The notes under the pieces: model-generated
The model's input: the letters and a program-made list of their open reading frames with translations, nothing else
What the model was told of the DNA's origin: nothing
Databases searched by the model: none
Shown: in pieces, positions 27,660-35,536 of the stretch
How positions within the stretch are numbered: position 1 is the first letter of the stretch
Layout of the letters: each line of letters starts with the position of its first letter
DNA from: SURF-43 sp964628985
GTDB taxonomy: Bacteria; Chloroflexota; Dehalococcoidia; UBA2979
Reading direction: 5' to 3'
DNA length: 64,000 nt
NCBI GenBank assembly: GCA_964628985.1
Contig: CAZVNJ010000008.1
Span: 1-64,000 of the forward strand
Position numbers and translations under genes: made by a program

Positions 27660-28589
27660 TCAGCCTTCGATGCCCGCCAGGCCCAACAGGAATCGTCGCG
27701 CTGCCTCCTCCGCTCGGCCGTCGGGAGTCCCGTGGCCGCCTCCTGCGGTGAGCAAGAGGCTTGATGGCACGCCTGATGCGCGCAGCGCGGTGTCGAGAAG
27801 CCGCGCCTGTTCAGCGGGGACCACGCGGTCCGCGTCCCCATGCAGCAACAGGAAGGGCGGCGCCCCGCTATGCACATATGTCAGAGGACTAGCCGCGCGT
27901 CCTCGGCCGCCGCAGAGGAGGAAGGCGCACCCGAGCGCCTGAAATTCCGCCGATACCTCACATGCAGCACATTCCCCCGCCATCCGAGGCAAGTCGCTAG
28001 GCCCGGCGATCGCAACCACGCCACTGACGGCGCTCGATATCCCCGCGTTCCCGCCAACATCTCCCTCAAGGCTGGCGTCTCCCGCGGTCAGCGCTGCGAG
28101 CGAAGCGAGGTGCGCGCCGGCCGAGAATCCCACCAGGTAGACCCGCCCGGGGTCGAGTCGATACGCCTCGGCGTTGGCGCGAAGCCAGCGGACGGCCCCC
28201 TTCACGTCGTGCAGTTGTGCCGGATGGGAATTCAGCCCGGTGAGGCGGTAGTTCACCGCTGCGACGGCGAACCCGCGATCCCGAAGGTCGAGGAGCAGAC
28301 GGGGCAGCGGCCGCTTGTCGCCGGCGATCCAGGATCCACCGTGCAGCCACACGGCCACCGGCGCACCGCTCCCCCGCGGCAAGTAAAGGTCCAGCGTGCG
28401 ACCCCCATCGGCGTACGCCAGGTCATGGTGGGTCGCCTCAGGTGCTGCCAGGGTCGCGACGGCGGTCGCAATCGCGGTCGCGCCCGGTTCTGCCTGGGGC
28501 GCAGGCTCGGGCGCGGATCTCACTGCGCACGCCGAGGCAACCCCAAGAATGGCGATGCACAGGAGGCCGTGCAGGACTGGACGAGGCAT
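27660..28589 (-). CDS. Alpha/beta-hydrolase lipoprotein (BD-FAE / esterase-lipase type)
   Basis: 309 residues from ATG 28589, which gives a clean lipoprotein signal (LLCIAILGVASAC). The domain has VAVWLHGGSWIAGDKRP (HGG oxyanion motif) and YLVGFSAGAHLASLAAL with the nucleophile Ser in GFSAG. VVPAEQARLLD follows the catalytic Asp, and GGGHGTPDG carries the His. This matches the hormone-sensitive-lipase/BD-FAE esterases that act on short esters or feruloylated sugars, here tethered outside the membrane. A longer open frame upstream (to 28664) lacks a signal. Neighbours are cell-wall-directed lipoproteins, so a glycan-ester substrate is plausible but unproven. Confidence 0.87.
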   Translation of the reverse strand: MPRPVLHGLLCIAILGVASACAVRSAPEPAPQAEPGATAIATAVATLAAPEATHHDLAYADGGRTLDLYLPRGSGAPVAVWLHGGSWIAGDKRPLPRLLLDLRDRGFAVAAVNYRLTGLNSHPAQLHDVKGAVRWLRANAEAYRLDPGRVYLVGFSAGAHLASLAALTAGDASLEGDVGGNAGISSAVSGVVAIAGPSDLPRMAGECAACEVSAEFQALGCAFLLCGGRGRAASPLTYVHSGAPPFLLLHGDADRVVPAEQARLLDTALRASGVPSSLLLTAGGGHGTPDGRAEEAARRFLLGLAGIEG

Positions 28590-28617
28590 GCATCCAGCGT
28601 ACCGCGCTGGTCGCGGG

Positions 28618-29517
28618 CTACGGGTGAAGCAGCCAGTCCAGCGTGCCCATCTCGAATCCCGCACGTCGCAACCCGCGGATCACCGCGGGAAGGGCCGGCC
28701 CGTCCTGGGCCGCTGAGCCAACGTGAAAGATGTAGACAGCCCCGGGCGCGGCCAGCCGAAGACACCGGGCCTCGATGTCTGCGCGGGAAAGGCCGTTCCA
28801 GCCGAGCGAATCCACCGTCCACATCGCCACGATCTCGTAGCCCTGCGAGCCGACGTCGTCCACGACCGAGGCGTCGAGGTCGCCGTATGGAGGGCGGAAA
28901 TACGGCTTGGTCGTGGCATTTGCGATCCGGCGCACCGCCTGCTCCGTGAGTTCGAGTTCGCGGATACGAGCCTCGAAAGACTTTGGGCCTCGTCCGGTGG
29001 AATGGCCGGTAAACGAATCGTGCGTCTGTGTGTGATTGATCAGGTGATGCCCTTCGTCCACCATCCGACGAAGCAAGTCCGGGTTCGCCTCCGCCCACTG
29101 CCCGGTCATGCCGAAGGAGGCTCGGACGCCCTCCGTCTTCAGCGTGTCCAGGATCGACTCCGCGTAACCGCGGTCCGCACCGGCATCGAAGGTCAGGGCG
29201 ACTCGACGGGCCTCGGTCGCAACGCTCGCGACCATCCGGGCACGGCCGCTGGTGGGCCGAACACGCACAGGCCCCGGCCGCCCCGCGGGCGCGACGGTCT
29301 CAGCGATCATCCGACTGGCGGCCCGTGCTTCCTCCTGGTCTCCGCCCGAGGTCCCCACCGCTGGGATGGCGGCAGCCGCAGCCGCGGGCAACAGCCCCTG
29401 GTACGCCGTCGGAGGCGGCGTAGGGCGTTCTTCGACCGCGTTGGGAGCGATGGAGGATCCCGAACACCCGGCGCACATGATTCCGATGGCGACGAGGAGC
29501 CATGACTGAAGCGGCAT
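28618..29517 (-). CDS. Polysaccharide deacetylase lipoprotein
   Basis: 299 residues. Signal with lipobox IMCAGC, then a low-complexity tether, then a NodB domain from about residue 105. Motif 1 is ALTFDAGADRG (catalytic Asp), motif 2 is HLINHTQTHDSF (zinc His pair with a Thr/Asp), motif 3 is YFRPPYGDLDASVV, and motif 5 is VYIFHVGS. Likely deacetylates peptidoglycan or an extracellular glycan. Its ATG overlaps the stop of the upstream amidase by one base (TGATG), so the two are translationally coupled, joining a deacetylase with a wall amidase. Confidence 0.93.
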   Translation of the reverse strand: MPLQSWLLVAIGIMCAGCSGSSIAPNAVEERPTPPPTAYQGLLPAAAAAAIPAVGTSGGDQEEARAASRMIAETVAPAGRPGPVRVRPTSGRARMVASVATEARRVALTFDAGADRGYAESILDTLKTEGVRASFGMTGQWAEANPDLLRRMVDEGHHLINHTQTHDSFTGHSTGRGPKSFEARIRELELTEQAVRRIANATTKPYFRPPYGDLDASVVDDVGSQGYEIVAMWTVDSLGWNGLSRADIEARCLRLAAPGAVYIFHVGSAAQDGPALPAVIRGLRRAGFEMGTLDWLLHP

Positions 29518-30533
29518 CAGGGCACGCCCCGGCTGCTGAGGTAGGCCGAAATGCCAAGGACAACACCGCGCGCCAAGACCTCGCGGGCCGTGTCGTCCGA
29601 CAGGAGGCGCGCATCATCCGGGTTGCTGGTGAAGAGCAGTTCCACCAGCACGCCGGGCATCTGCGTGGCGCGGCTTGCGATGGCTTCCTGCCCCGGCGCG
29701 AAGCCAAGCGTGACAGGGTCCCCGCCTCGGCGCAGGGCCTCATCACGCGTGGTCACGCGAGGCGGGCCAAGCACGAATAGTGGAAAGCACTGGCCCTGGA
29801 AGGCTCGCAGACAGGAGTCGTCCAGCGCACCCCGGTCGCGCACGCGGTAGCCCGCTCGCCCTACCTCGGCCATCACGCTGGACTGGATCGCCTGTGCCAG
29901 CCGGCGGTTCTCTGCCGAGAATGGACGCTGGGAGTTGTAGTAGGTCTCGATCCCGTTGGCCGACGAGTCGTTCAGGCCATTCGAGTGGATGGACACGAAG
30001 AGGGCCGCGCCCGAGGCGTTGGCGAGGTCAATGCGCGCCTGAAGGTCCCGGCGCTGGGCACTAAAGCCCTGCGGGAGTCCTGGACCGTCGACTCCGCCGA
30101 TCGCTCGACCGGAGTCCACTCGGGTCAGGAGCACCCGATATCCCGCCTCCATGAGCAGGCGCTCCACGCGGCGCGCCATCTCGAGGTTTGAGTCCTTCTC
30201 CACGATTCCATTCGCCGCGGCGCCCACTTCGTCACCGCCGTGCCCGGGGTCGATCACCACCAGGAGCCCGTTCCCCGCGGGCAGGATGAGGCGCGAGAGA
30301 TCGACCGGCGCGGCGAGGACGGAACCGCTGGTGTTGGGGGTGGGCGGTGTCCCAACCACGGCCACCGCTTGCGCAACTACGGTGGGTGCGGCCTCGACTG
30401 ACGGCTGCGGAGTCGCCGGGGCGGACTGGGGCGCGCCCGCATTCGACGCAAGCGGGCCGGGCGCTGGACCGCCGCTGCAGGCGATCAGCACCAACCCTGC
30501 CGCCACCAGGGGCCACAGGCCACGATGGGACAT
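29517..30533 (-). CDS. N-acetylmuramoyl-L-alanine amidase (Amidase_3/AmiC) lipoprotein
   Basis: 338 residues from ATG 30533, which gives a lipoprotein signal (LVAAGLVLIAC). An Ala/Pro-rich tether leads into an Amidase_3 domain from about residue 95. LLVVIDPGHGGDEVGA carries the zinc His, and IVEKDSNLEMARRVERLL carries the zinc Glu. The segment SIHSNGLNDSSANGIETYY carries the third ligand, and VELLFTSNPDDARLL contains the catalytic Glu region. It cleaves the amide between MurNAc and L-Ala of peptidoglycan. First gene of a two-gene operon with the deacetylase; an upstream ATG at 30587 is rejected because it would bury the signal. Confidence 0.94.
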   Translation of the reverse strand: MSHRGLWPLVAAGLVLIACSGGPAPGPLASNAGAPQSAPATPQPSVEAAPTVVAQAVAVVGTPPTPNTSGSVLAAPVDLSRLILPAGNGLLVVIDPGHGGDEVGAAANGIVEKDSNLEMARRVERLLMEAGYRVLLTRVDSGRAIGGVDGPGLPQGFSAQRRDLQARIDLANASGAALFVSIHSNGLNDSSANGIETYYNSQRPFSAENRRLAQAIQSSVMAEVGRAGYRVRDRGALDDSCLRAFQGQCFPLFVLGPPRVTTRDEALRRGGDPVTLGFAPGQEAIASRATQMPGVLVELLFTSNPDDARLLSDDTAREVLARGVVLGISAYLSSRGVP

Positions 30534-30703
30534 CCGCCTCCACCCGGGCCGCCGTGTTCCGCCGAAGCGTCCGAGTCCCGGGAGCATAGGTGAACGGCAT
30601 CGGAGGCGCCCGGATCTCTATCTGAATATGTGATTGGCGTGCGCAGCACTGAGATGGATTGTTTATCCTCGTGCCATTCTGTGGGCTCACGCTGGCGGGC
30701 ACC

Positions 30704-31756
30704 TTGCACACCTCACCTCGGTCATCGCGGCGCCTGATCGCGGCCGTGACACTCGCGGTCCTCGCCGGCGCGTTCGTGCTCGGCTGTGGCACGGACCTCG
30801 GCGCCGAGGTCCGTGTGACCGCCGCGCCAGCCGAAGAGGCGAGTCTCACCACGAGCGGCGTGGCGGTCCCCTCGGACGATCCCGCGGCAGCCCCCTCGCT
30901 GGTCTCGGCGGCCCCTCCCGGGCGCCCGCTCCCGGAGTTCTGGGCTGGTGGCCCAATGGCGACCGCAGGGGCGCCTTCGCCACCCTCCAACACCGCCCTC
31001 GCCGCGGTCGTGATGGACGAGGCATCCGGAGCCGTGCTCTACGAGAAAGACGCGCATCGCCAACTGTCGCCCGCCAGCCTGACCAAGATCGCGACGGCGA
31101 TCCTGGCTGCTGAGAGCGGCCGCTGGGATGAGACATTCACCATCGATGTCGACAGCCGCACGATGCGCGGCAGCACCGTCATGGGTCTCGTCCCGGGCGA
31201 CCGGTTCACCCTCGGCGACCTCGTGCATGGACTGATGTTGCCGTCCGGGAACGATGCCGGGCTGGCGATCGGACGGGCGCTTACCGGATCCGACGCAGCC
31301 TTCGTCGAGGCGATGAATGCCCTCTCCCGTCGACTTGGCCTGACCAACACCAACTGGGCGAACCCACATGGGCTGGGCGGGATCAACCACTACACCTCCG
31401 CGTACGACCTCGCGATCCTCTCGCGCTACTACATGTCCTTTCCGGAACTCCGCGACGTGGTGGGGAAGGCTCGCTACACCGCCCGCGGCGACCGGGCGAT
31501 CACCTTCGGCACCCTCAACCCGCTGTATGGCTATCCGGGAGTGGATGGTCTGAAGACCGGCTACACACGTGGGTCAGGCAACACGTTCGTGATGTCTCGC
31601 ATCAGGGACGGCCACCGAATCTTCGTCGTCTTGCTCAACGATTCGAACCGGGCGGCAGACGGCTGGGCGCTCTCGAACTGGGCCTTCACCGCGCATCATT
31701 GGCCGGAGCCGACCGCAGCCCATCCTTCCAGCCCATCCCCGCCGTCCACGCCCTAG
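30704..31756 (+). CDS. D-alanyl-D-alanine carboxypeptidase (S11, DacF/PBP5-like) lipoprotein
   Basis: About 350 residues. Three penicillin-binding motifs are visible: SPASLTKIATAILAAE (SxxK nucleophile), PSGNDAGLAIG (SxN) and GLKTGYTRGSGN (KTG). The N-terminus has a lipobox-like AGAFVLGC. The open frame begins at TTG 30659 but the signal peptide fits a TTG at 30704 better (HTSPRSSRRLIAAVTLAV); neither has a convincing ribosome site, so the start is uncertain. The enzyme trims the terminal D-Ala of peptidoglycan stem peptides. It is divergent from the amidase/deacetylase pair, consistent with a wall-maintenance locus. Confidence 0.92.
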   Translation: MHTSPRSSRRLIAAVTLAVLAGAFVLGCGTDLGAEVRVTAAPAEEASLTTSGVAVPSDDPAAAPSLVSAAPPGRPLPEFWAGGPMATAGAPSPPSNTALAAVVMDEASGAVLYEKDAHRQLSPASLTKIATAILAAESGRWDETFTIDVDSRTMRGSTVMGLVPGDRFTLGDLVHGLMLPSGNDAGLAIGRALTGSDAAFVEAMNALSRRLGLTNTNWANPHGLGGINHYTSAYDLAILSRYYMSFPELRDVVGKARYTARGDRAITFGTLNPLYGYPGVDGLKTGYTRGSGNTFVMSRIRDGHRIFVVLLNDSNRAADGWALSNWAFTAHHWPEPTAAHPSSPSPPSTP

Positions 31757-32778
31757 CCGGCACTCTGCTCTCGCTGCCCCCTCAGCGTTGACGCGTAGAG
31801 CGGCAACGTGAGCAGGAACGGCGCGACGTAATAGACGAGGCGAAAGAGCAGCGTCCCGAGCACCGCCGCCTCCAGCGGCACCCGACGCAGCGCCAGCACC
31901 GCAGCCTGAGAGCCGTCCTGCACCCCCACGCCGCCCGGCAGGAGCGAGGCGAAGCCGGCCACAGTCCCCACCGCGAATCCGCTGAGCACTGACCAACCGC
32001 CCACCTCGTGGAAGGCGTGGATGCACGCCCAGAACGTACTGGCGACGGCTGCCCAGTGGAGGCCCAGCAGCGCCACAGGAAGGCCCATGTCCAGCGGCCG
32101 GCGTCGGAACGCGGCGCCCGCCTGGCCGAGCGCTTCGTCAAGTTCCTCGAGTCCTCGAGCGACGACAGGCCCATGACGGGGCGCCAGGCGCAGCGCCACG
32201 CGGCCGATCGCCCCCACGACTGCCCGGCGCACCCGGCTGCTAAACAGCGTGGCCGTCGACAGCACGACGAACGCGGCAGCGAGCGCTCCGGCGACCGCGA
32301 TGGTGCGCCGCCACGACGCGACCAATTCCGGGTCGGTCCCCAGGCGGAGGAGGACGCCGGCCAGCAAGACGAACATCACGAGGTTGTTGAGGTATGCATG
32401 CGTCAGTGAGACAGCCAGCGAGCGCCCGGCGGTGACCCCGTGCGGCCGCGAAAGCGCAGCGCGAAGCGTGTAACCGGCCACGCCGCCAAACGAGATCACA
32501 TTGTTCACCGCGATCGAGAGGACAGCGATGCGGAACATCGAACGCGCGGGAGCCACCACGCCCATCGGCGGGCCAAGCAAGACGAGCGCCGCGCTGGCAG
32601 CAGCGTAGGACAGCGCGGTCAGGAGCGCTGCGGGTGGCAGGCGCGACCAGTCTGACTCGCTGAGCAGGCGGCGCGACTCGCCCAGGTCGCCCCGCACCAG
32701 CAACACGATGGCCACGACGACGGCCAGGGCCGCGACCAACAGGCCAGCACGCCGGAAGCCCCGCAGACGGCTCAACAC
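31753..32778 (-). CDS. Flippase-like membrane protein (LPG_synthase_TM / UPF0104 family)
   Basis: 341 residues, about eight to nine membrane helices and little else. The 'ALSYAAASAALVLLGPPMG...MFRIAVLSIAVNNVISFGGVAGYTLRAALSR' block and the late FASLLPGGVGVQDGSQAAVLALRRV match the lysylphosphatidylglycerol-synthetase transmembrane/flippase-like domain. The LPGGVG segment is the family hallmark. There is no aminoacyl-transferase domain, so this is the stand-alone form, thought to move a lipid-linked compound across the membrane; substrate unknown. GTG start. The 3' end overlaps the convergent carboxypeptidase gene by 4 bases. Confidence 0.88.
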   Translation of the reverse strand: MLSRLRGFRRAGLLVAALAVVVAIVLLVRGDLGESRRLLSESDWSRLPPAALLTALSYAAASAALVLLGPPMGVVAPARSMFRIAVLSIAVNNVISFGGVAGYTLRAALSRPHGVTAGRSLAVSLTHAYLNNLVMFVLLAGVLLRLGTDPELVASWRRTIAVAGALAAAFVVLSTATLFSSRVRRAVVGAIGRVALRLAPRHGPVVARGLEELDEALGQAGAAFRRRPLDMGLPVALLGLHWAAVASTFWACIHAFHEVGGWSVLSGFAVGTVAGFASLLPGGVGVQDGSQAAVLALRRVPLEAAVLGTLLFRLVYYVAPFLLTLPLYASTLRGQREQSAG

Positions 32779-32969
32779 GGCGGCCGGTAGCCCCGGGACT
32801 TGGCCTGCACGGCGTGACGCATTGGCCCCCTCGTGCCTCGCCTGAAATCGCTGGCTGGCACGTGGCCATCCCGAGTCATGGTCTCACTGGGACGGGTTGC
32901 CAGCGGGCATAACATACGTGACGCGCCGGGGGACCGACGGGCCCCCAACCAGCATGGAGGACTCGATCT

Positions 32970-33131
32970 ATGGCCGACAAAGTTTGCCTCGTGTGCAGCA
33001 AGGAAATCGCGGACGGCAAAGAGATGAAGTGGAACCACGAGGGCAAGTGGCTCGTGTTCGACGACATGGGCTGCCGCAACCGCTTCATCGGGAACCCGAA
33101 GAAGTACCTGGACGCGCCGGCTACGGCGTAG
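32970..33131 (+). CDS. Small YHS-like cysteine protein (53 aa)
   Basis: A 53-residue gene with GGAGG ten bases before its ATG. It contains KVCLVCSKEI near the N-terminus and DDMGCRNRFIGNPKKYL near the end. This is the layout of a YHS domain (CPxC, then a Cys followed by F and 'dPekY'), a small metal-binding module often found with P-type ATPases or oxygenases. Here it stands alone. Three cysteines could hold a metal. Likely soluble. It lies between a membrane flippase (divergent) and the TPP riboswitch, with no obvious functional partner. Confidence 0.75.
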   Translation: MADKVCLVCSKEIADGKEMKWNHEGKWLVFDDMGCRNRFIGNPKKYLDAPATA

Positions 33132-33210
33132 TCCGCGCGCCTGCACGCCACGCCGCGCACCTGCGCCATTTGAGGAGCGGGCGCGCGGCGTGGTAGGTTC
33201 GGACGAATTC

Positions 33211-33306
33211 ACCACACGGTGAGCCGCTGGGGGGGCCGCAAGGCTGAGATCCGCAAGGACCACCCCTGGAACCTGACCTCGGTTATGCGAGCGTAGGGAA
33301 GCGGAA
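33211..33306 (+). promoter_or_regulatory. TPP riboswitch (THI element)
   Basis: The conserved thiamine-pyrophosphate aptamer is unmistakable: GTGAGCC then GGCTGAGA (P2 and the pyrimidine-sensing loop), an ACCCCTGGAACCTGA box, and GGTTATGCGAGCGTAGGGAAG (P4/P5 and the pyrophosphate site). It precedes the thiamine-binding protein and ThiXYZ-like genes. No T-tract terminator is visible downstream. A C-rich stretch at 33357-33367 could pair with the G-run of the ribosome site at 33413-33420, which would suit control of translation; the platform is inferred. Confidence 0.94.
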
Positions 33307-33424
33307 CGAACGATGACGGAGCCCACCAGGCTCACGCACCCCATCGGACGTCGCCACACCCCCACCCGCCTGCGTGCCGGGGCAGCCCAGTGCGGCCTGC
33401 CGCTCGCGCGAGAGGGGGGACGCC

Positions 33425-33715
33425 GTGATCCTCGACATCGAAGTCTTGCCACGCCCGGTCGGGACACCTGAGAGCCGCTACGCCCACGTGGAGGCGGCCA
33501 TCGCCGTGATCCAGGCGTCCGGACTGACGTACGAAGTCCACGCGCTCGGCACCACCGTCGAGGGCGATCCGGCCGCCATCTGGGATCTCGCGCGACGCAT
33601 CCACGAGGCGACCCTGACCTCCGGGGCCGAGAACGTCGTCACCGTGGCAAAGTTCCAGCAGAGCCGTGCTGAGGATCCACCCACGATGTCCTCGCTGACG
33701 GCGAAGTTCCGTTAG
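33425..33715 (+). CDS. MTH1187-family thiamine-binding protein
   Basis: 96 residues, GTG start preceded by a GAGAGGGGGG site. The sequence ILDIEVLPRPVGTPESRYAHVEAAIAVIQASGLTYEVHALGTTVEGDPAAIWDLARRIHEA is the MTH1187/YkoF-like fold (UPF0045). Its members bind thiamine or its pyrimidine in a small soluble ferredoxin-like oligomer. It is the first gene under the TPP riboswitch and is followed 4 bases later by the ABC permease, so a role in holding or delivering the imported thiamine precursor is likely. The C-terminus (MSSLTAKFR) is typical. A longer frame from 33374 is not supported. Confidence 0.9.
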   Translation: MILDIEVLPRPVGTPESRYAHVEAAIAVIQASGLTYEVHALGTTVEGDPAAIWDLARRIHEATLTSGAENVVTVAKFQQSRAEDPPTMSSLTAKFR

Positions 33716-33719
33716 CGCC

Positions 33720-34526
33720 GTGGGCACCGCAGCGTCACGCTGGCCTGGGTTGCTGCGCGACTATGCGCCCGCAGCCCTCCTCCTGATCGCTCTGCTCGGA
33801 GCATGGGAGGCGGCCGTGCGCATCCTGGATGTCGCGCCGTACCTCGTGCCCGCGCCCAGCCGCATCGTGCGCGCCTCCGGTGAGGTGAGCGGGGTACTCC
33901 CCGGGCACCTGAGCACCACGGCCTCTGAGGCGGCTCTGGGCCTGGCGCTCGCGGCGGTGCTCGGTGCCGCGTGCGCCGCCCTGCTCGCGTGGTCCACGCC
34001 ACTGCGCCGCGCTGCCTACCCACTGCTGGTGATCTCCCAGAACATCCCGCTCGTGGTGCTGGCGCCACTCCTCGTGGTGTGGTTCGGCTTCGGGATGCTC
34101 CCCAAGGTCCTCGTCGTGACCCTGATGGGCTTCTTCCCGATCGTGGTAGCCACCACGGACGGCCTGCTCCGAGCGGACCGAGACCTCGTCGACCTGGCGC
34201 GTTCGTTCGGCGCGGGCCGTGGGCAGGTCCTGCGCCAGATCCTGGTCCCGTCCGCGCTGCCGTCGTTCTTCGCCGGACTGCAGATCAGCGCGGCGTACGC
34301 CGTCCTTGGCGCCGTGATCGCCGAGTGGGTAGGTGCCAGCAGCGGGCTGGGACTGTTCATCACCCGGTCGCAGACCGCATTTCGGATCGATCGTGTGTTT
34401 GTCGCGGTGGCGCTCGTCGCCGCGCTCAGCATCGCCTCCTTCGCTGCCGTCCACCTGGCGGCGAGGCTGGCGATGCCCTGGCAGCATGTCGCCCGCGGGG
34501 GCACGCAGGAGGAGGCCCGAAGATGA
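33720..34526 (+). CDS. thiX: ABC transporter permease for thiamine precursor (ThiX-like)
   Basis: 268 residues, about six membrane helices. The EAA loop reads VDLARSFGAGRGQVLRQILVPSALPSFFAGLQIS, contacting the ATPase, and the helix pattern matches the SsuC/TauC/ThiX branch of BPD permeases. GTG start 4 bases after the previous stop, and the end overlaps the binding-protein gene by 4 bases (ATGA). With the TPP riboswitch and the NMT1-type binding protein this is best read as the permease for formylaminopyrimidine/HMP-type precursors. The nitrate, sulfonate and taurine relatives share the fold, so specificity rests on the riboswitch. Confidence 0.88.
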   Translation: MGTAASRWPGLLRDYAPAALLLIALLGAWEAAVRILDVAPYLVPAPSRIVRASGEVSGVLPGHLSTTASEAALGLALAAVLGAACAALLAWSTPLRRAAYPLLVISQNIPLVVLAPLLVVWFGFGMLPKVLVVTLMGFFPIVVATTDGLLRADRDLVDLARSFGAGRGQVLRQILVPSALPSFFAGLQISAAYAVLGAVIAEWVGASSGLGLFITRSQTAFRIDRVFVAVALVAALSIASFAAVHLAARLAMPWQHVARGGTQEEARR

Positions 34527-35536
34527 CACCGAGGCAATGGGCGGGGATGACTGCGTTGGCCCTCGCGACGTTGGTGGCCGTCACGGCGGCCGGTTGCGGG
34601 AGCGTGAAGAAGGAGACACCGGGCGACCTCGTCCCCGTCACGCTCATGCTCAACTGGACACCGAACAATCATCACGCCGGGATCTACGCGGCCCTCCAGA
34701 ACGGCTGGTATCGAGAAGAAGGGATCGACCTCCGGATCGTGGAGCCGGCGTCAGCCGGAGCGGATCAGGTCGTCGGTTCCGGTGGTGCCGACTTCGGCAT
34801 CTCGCAGGCCGAGTCACTCCTTCCGGCACGGGCCGCGGGCGTCCCGGTCGTCTCGATCGCCACGCTCCTGCCCCATAACGACTCGTCCTTCTTCGCGCTG
34901 GCCTCCACCGGCATCCGGCGCCCCAAGGACTTCGAGGGCAAGACGTACGGAGGCTACGGGGGCCCACTGGAGCGCGAACTGCTGAATACGCTGGTCGCCT
35001 GCGACGGCGGTGACCCCACGAAGGTCAAGCACGTCGAGGTGGGCAACATCGACTATCTGCCCGGCATGGAGCAGAAGCGCTTCGACTTCGTCTGGGTCTT
35101 CGAGGGCTGGGATGTGCTCCGAGCGCGGGAGATCGAGCACAAGGATGTGACATCGGTGAAGTTCACGGAATGGCTCCAGTGCGTGCCTGACTGGTACACC
35201 CCCGTGATGATCGCCAGCGAGAAGACGCTGAAGGAACGCCCGGACCTCGTCAGGAAGTTCTTGAAGGCGACCACGCGTGGGTATGACCTCGCCGTCGCGA
35301 ACGCGGACCAGGCGTCCGCGCTGCTGCTGAAGTCGGCTCCGGAACTGGACCGGGGCCTCGTCGCCGCGAGCGCCCGCTACCACTCCGCGAAGTACGCGGA
35401 GCGAGGAAAGCCCTGGGGCACGCAGGAGGCGCGCGTCTGGACTGATTTCGCCGCGTTCCTCCGCAAGTCCGGCCTGCTCGAGAAAGACATCTCGGCGGAG
35501 GCCGCCTTCACCAACGAGTTCCTGCCCAGGAAGTGA
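34523..35536 (+). CDS. thiY: NMT1/THI5-like substrate-binding lipoprotein (ThiY-like)
   Basis: 337 residues. Signal peptide with lipobox VTAAGC. The mature part begins VTLMLNWTPNNHHAGIYAALQNGWYREEGIDLRIV, the NMT1/THI5-like signature: strand, the 'Nh.Gi..A...G.y.e.Gid' ligand helix and the second strand. It has GADFGISQAESLLPARAAGVPVVSIA in the hinge region. Homologues bind N-formyl-4-amino-5-aminomethyl-2-methylpyrimidine (FAMP) for thiamine salvage. The frame is open far upstream (to 33971) inside the permease, but the lipoprotein start at 34523 is clear. It overlaps both neighbours by 4 bases. Confidence 0.9.
   Translation: MTPRQWAGMTALALATLVAVTAAGCGSVKKETPGDLVPVTLMLNWTPNNHHAGIYAALQNGWYREEGIDLRIVEPASAGADQVVGSGGADFGISQAESLLPARAAGVPVVSIATLLPHNDSSFFALASTGIRRPKDFEGKTYGGYGGPLERELLNTLVACDGGDPTKVKHVEVGNIDYLPGMEQKRFDFVWVFEGWDVLRAREIEHKDVTSVKFTEWLQCVPDWYTPVMIASEKTLKERPDLVRKFLKATTRGYDLAVANADQASALLLKSAPELDRGLVAASARYHSAKYAERGKPWGTQEARVWTDFAAFLRKSGLLEKDISAEAAFTNEFLPRK

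Noticed and set aside
33313..33473. Small open frame after the TPP riboswitch
   Set aside because: It overlaps the thiamine-binding protein in another frame and has no credible ribosome site; treated as leader.
33971..34522. Upstream extension of the ThiY-like frame
   Set aside because: It lies inside the permease gene in another frame and would hide the lipoprotein signal.
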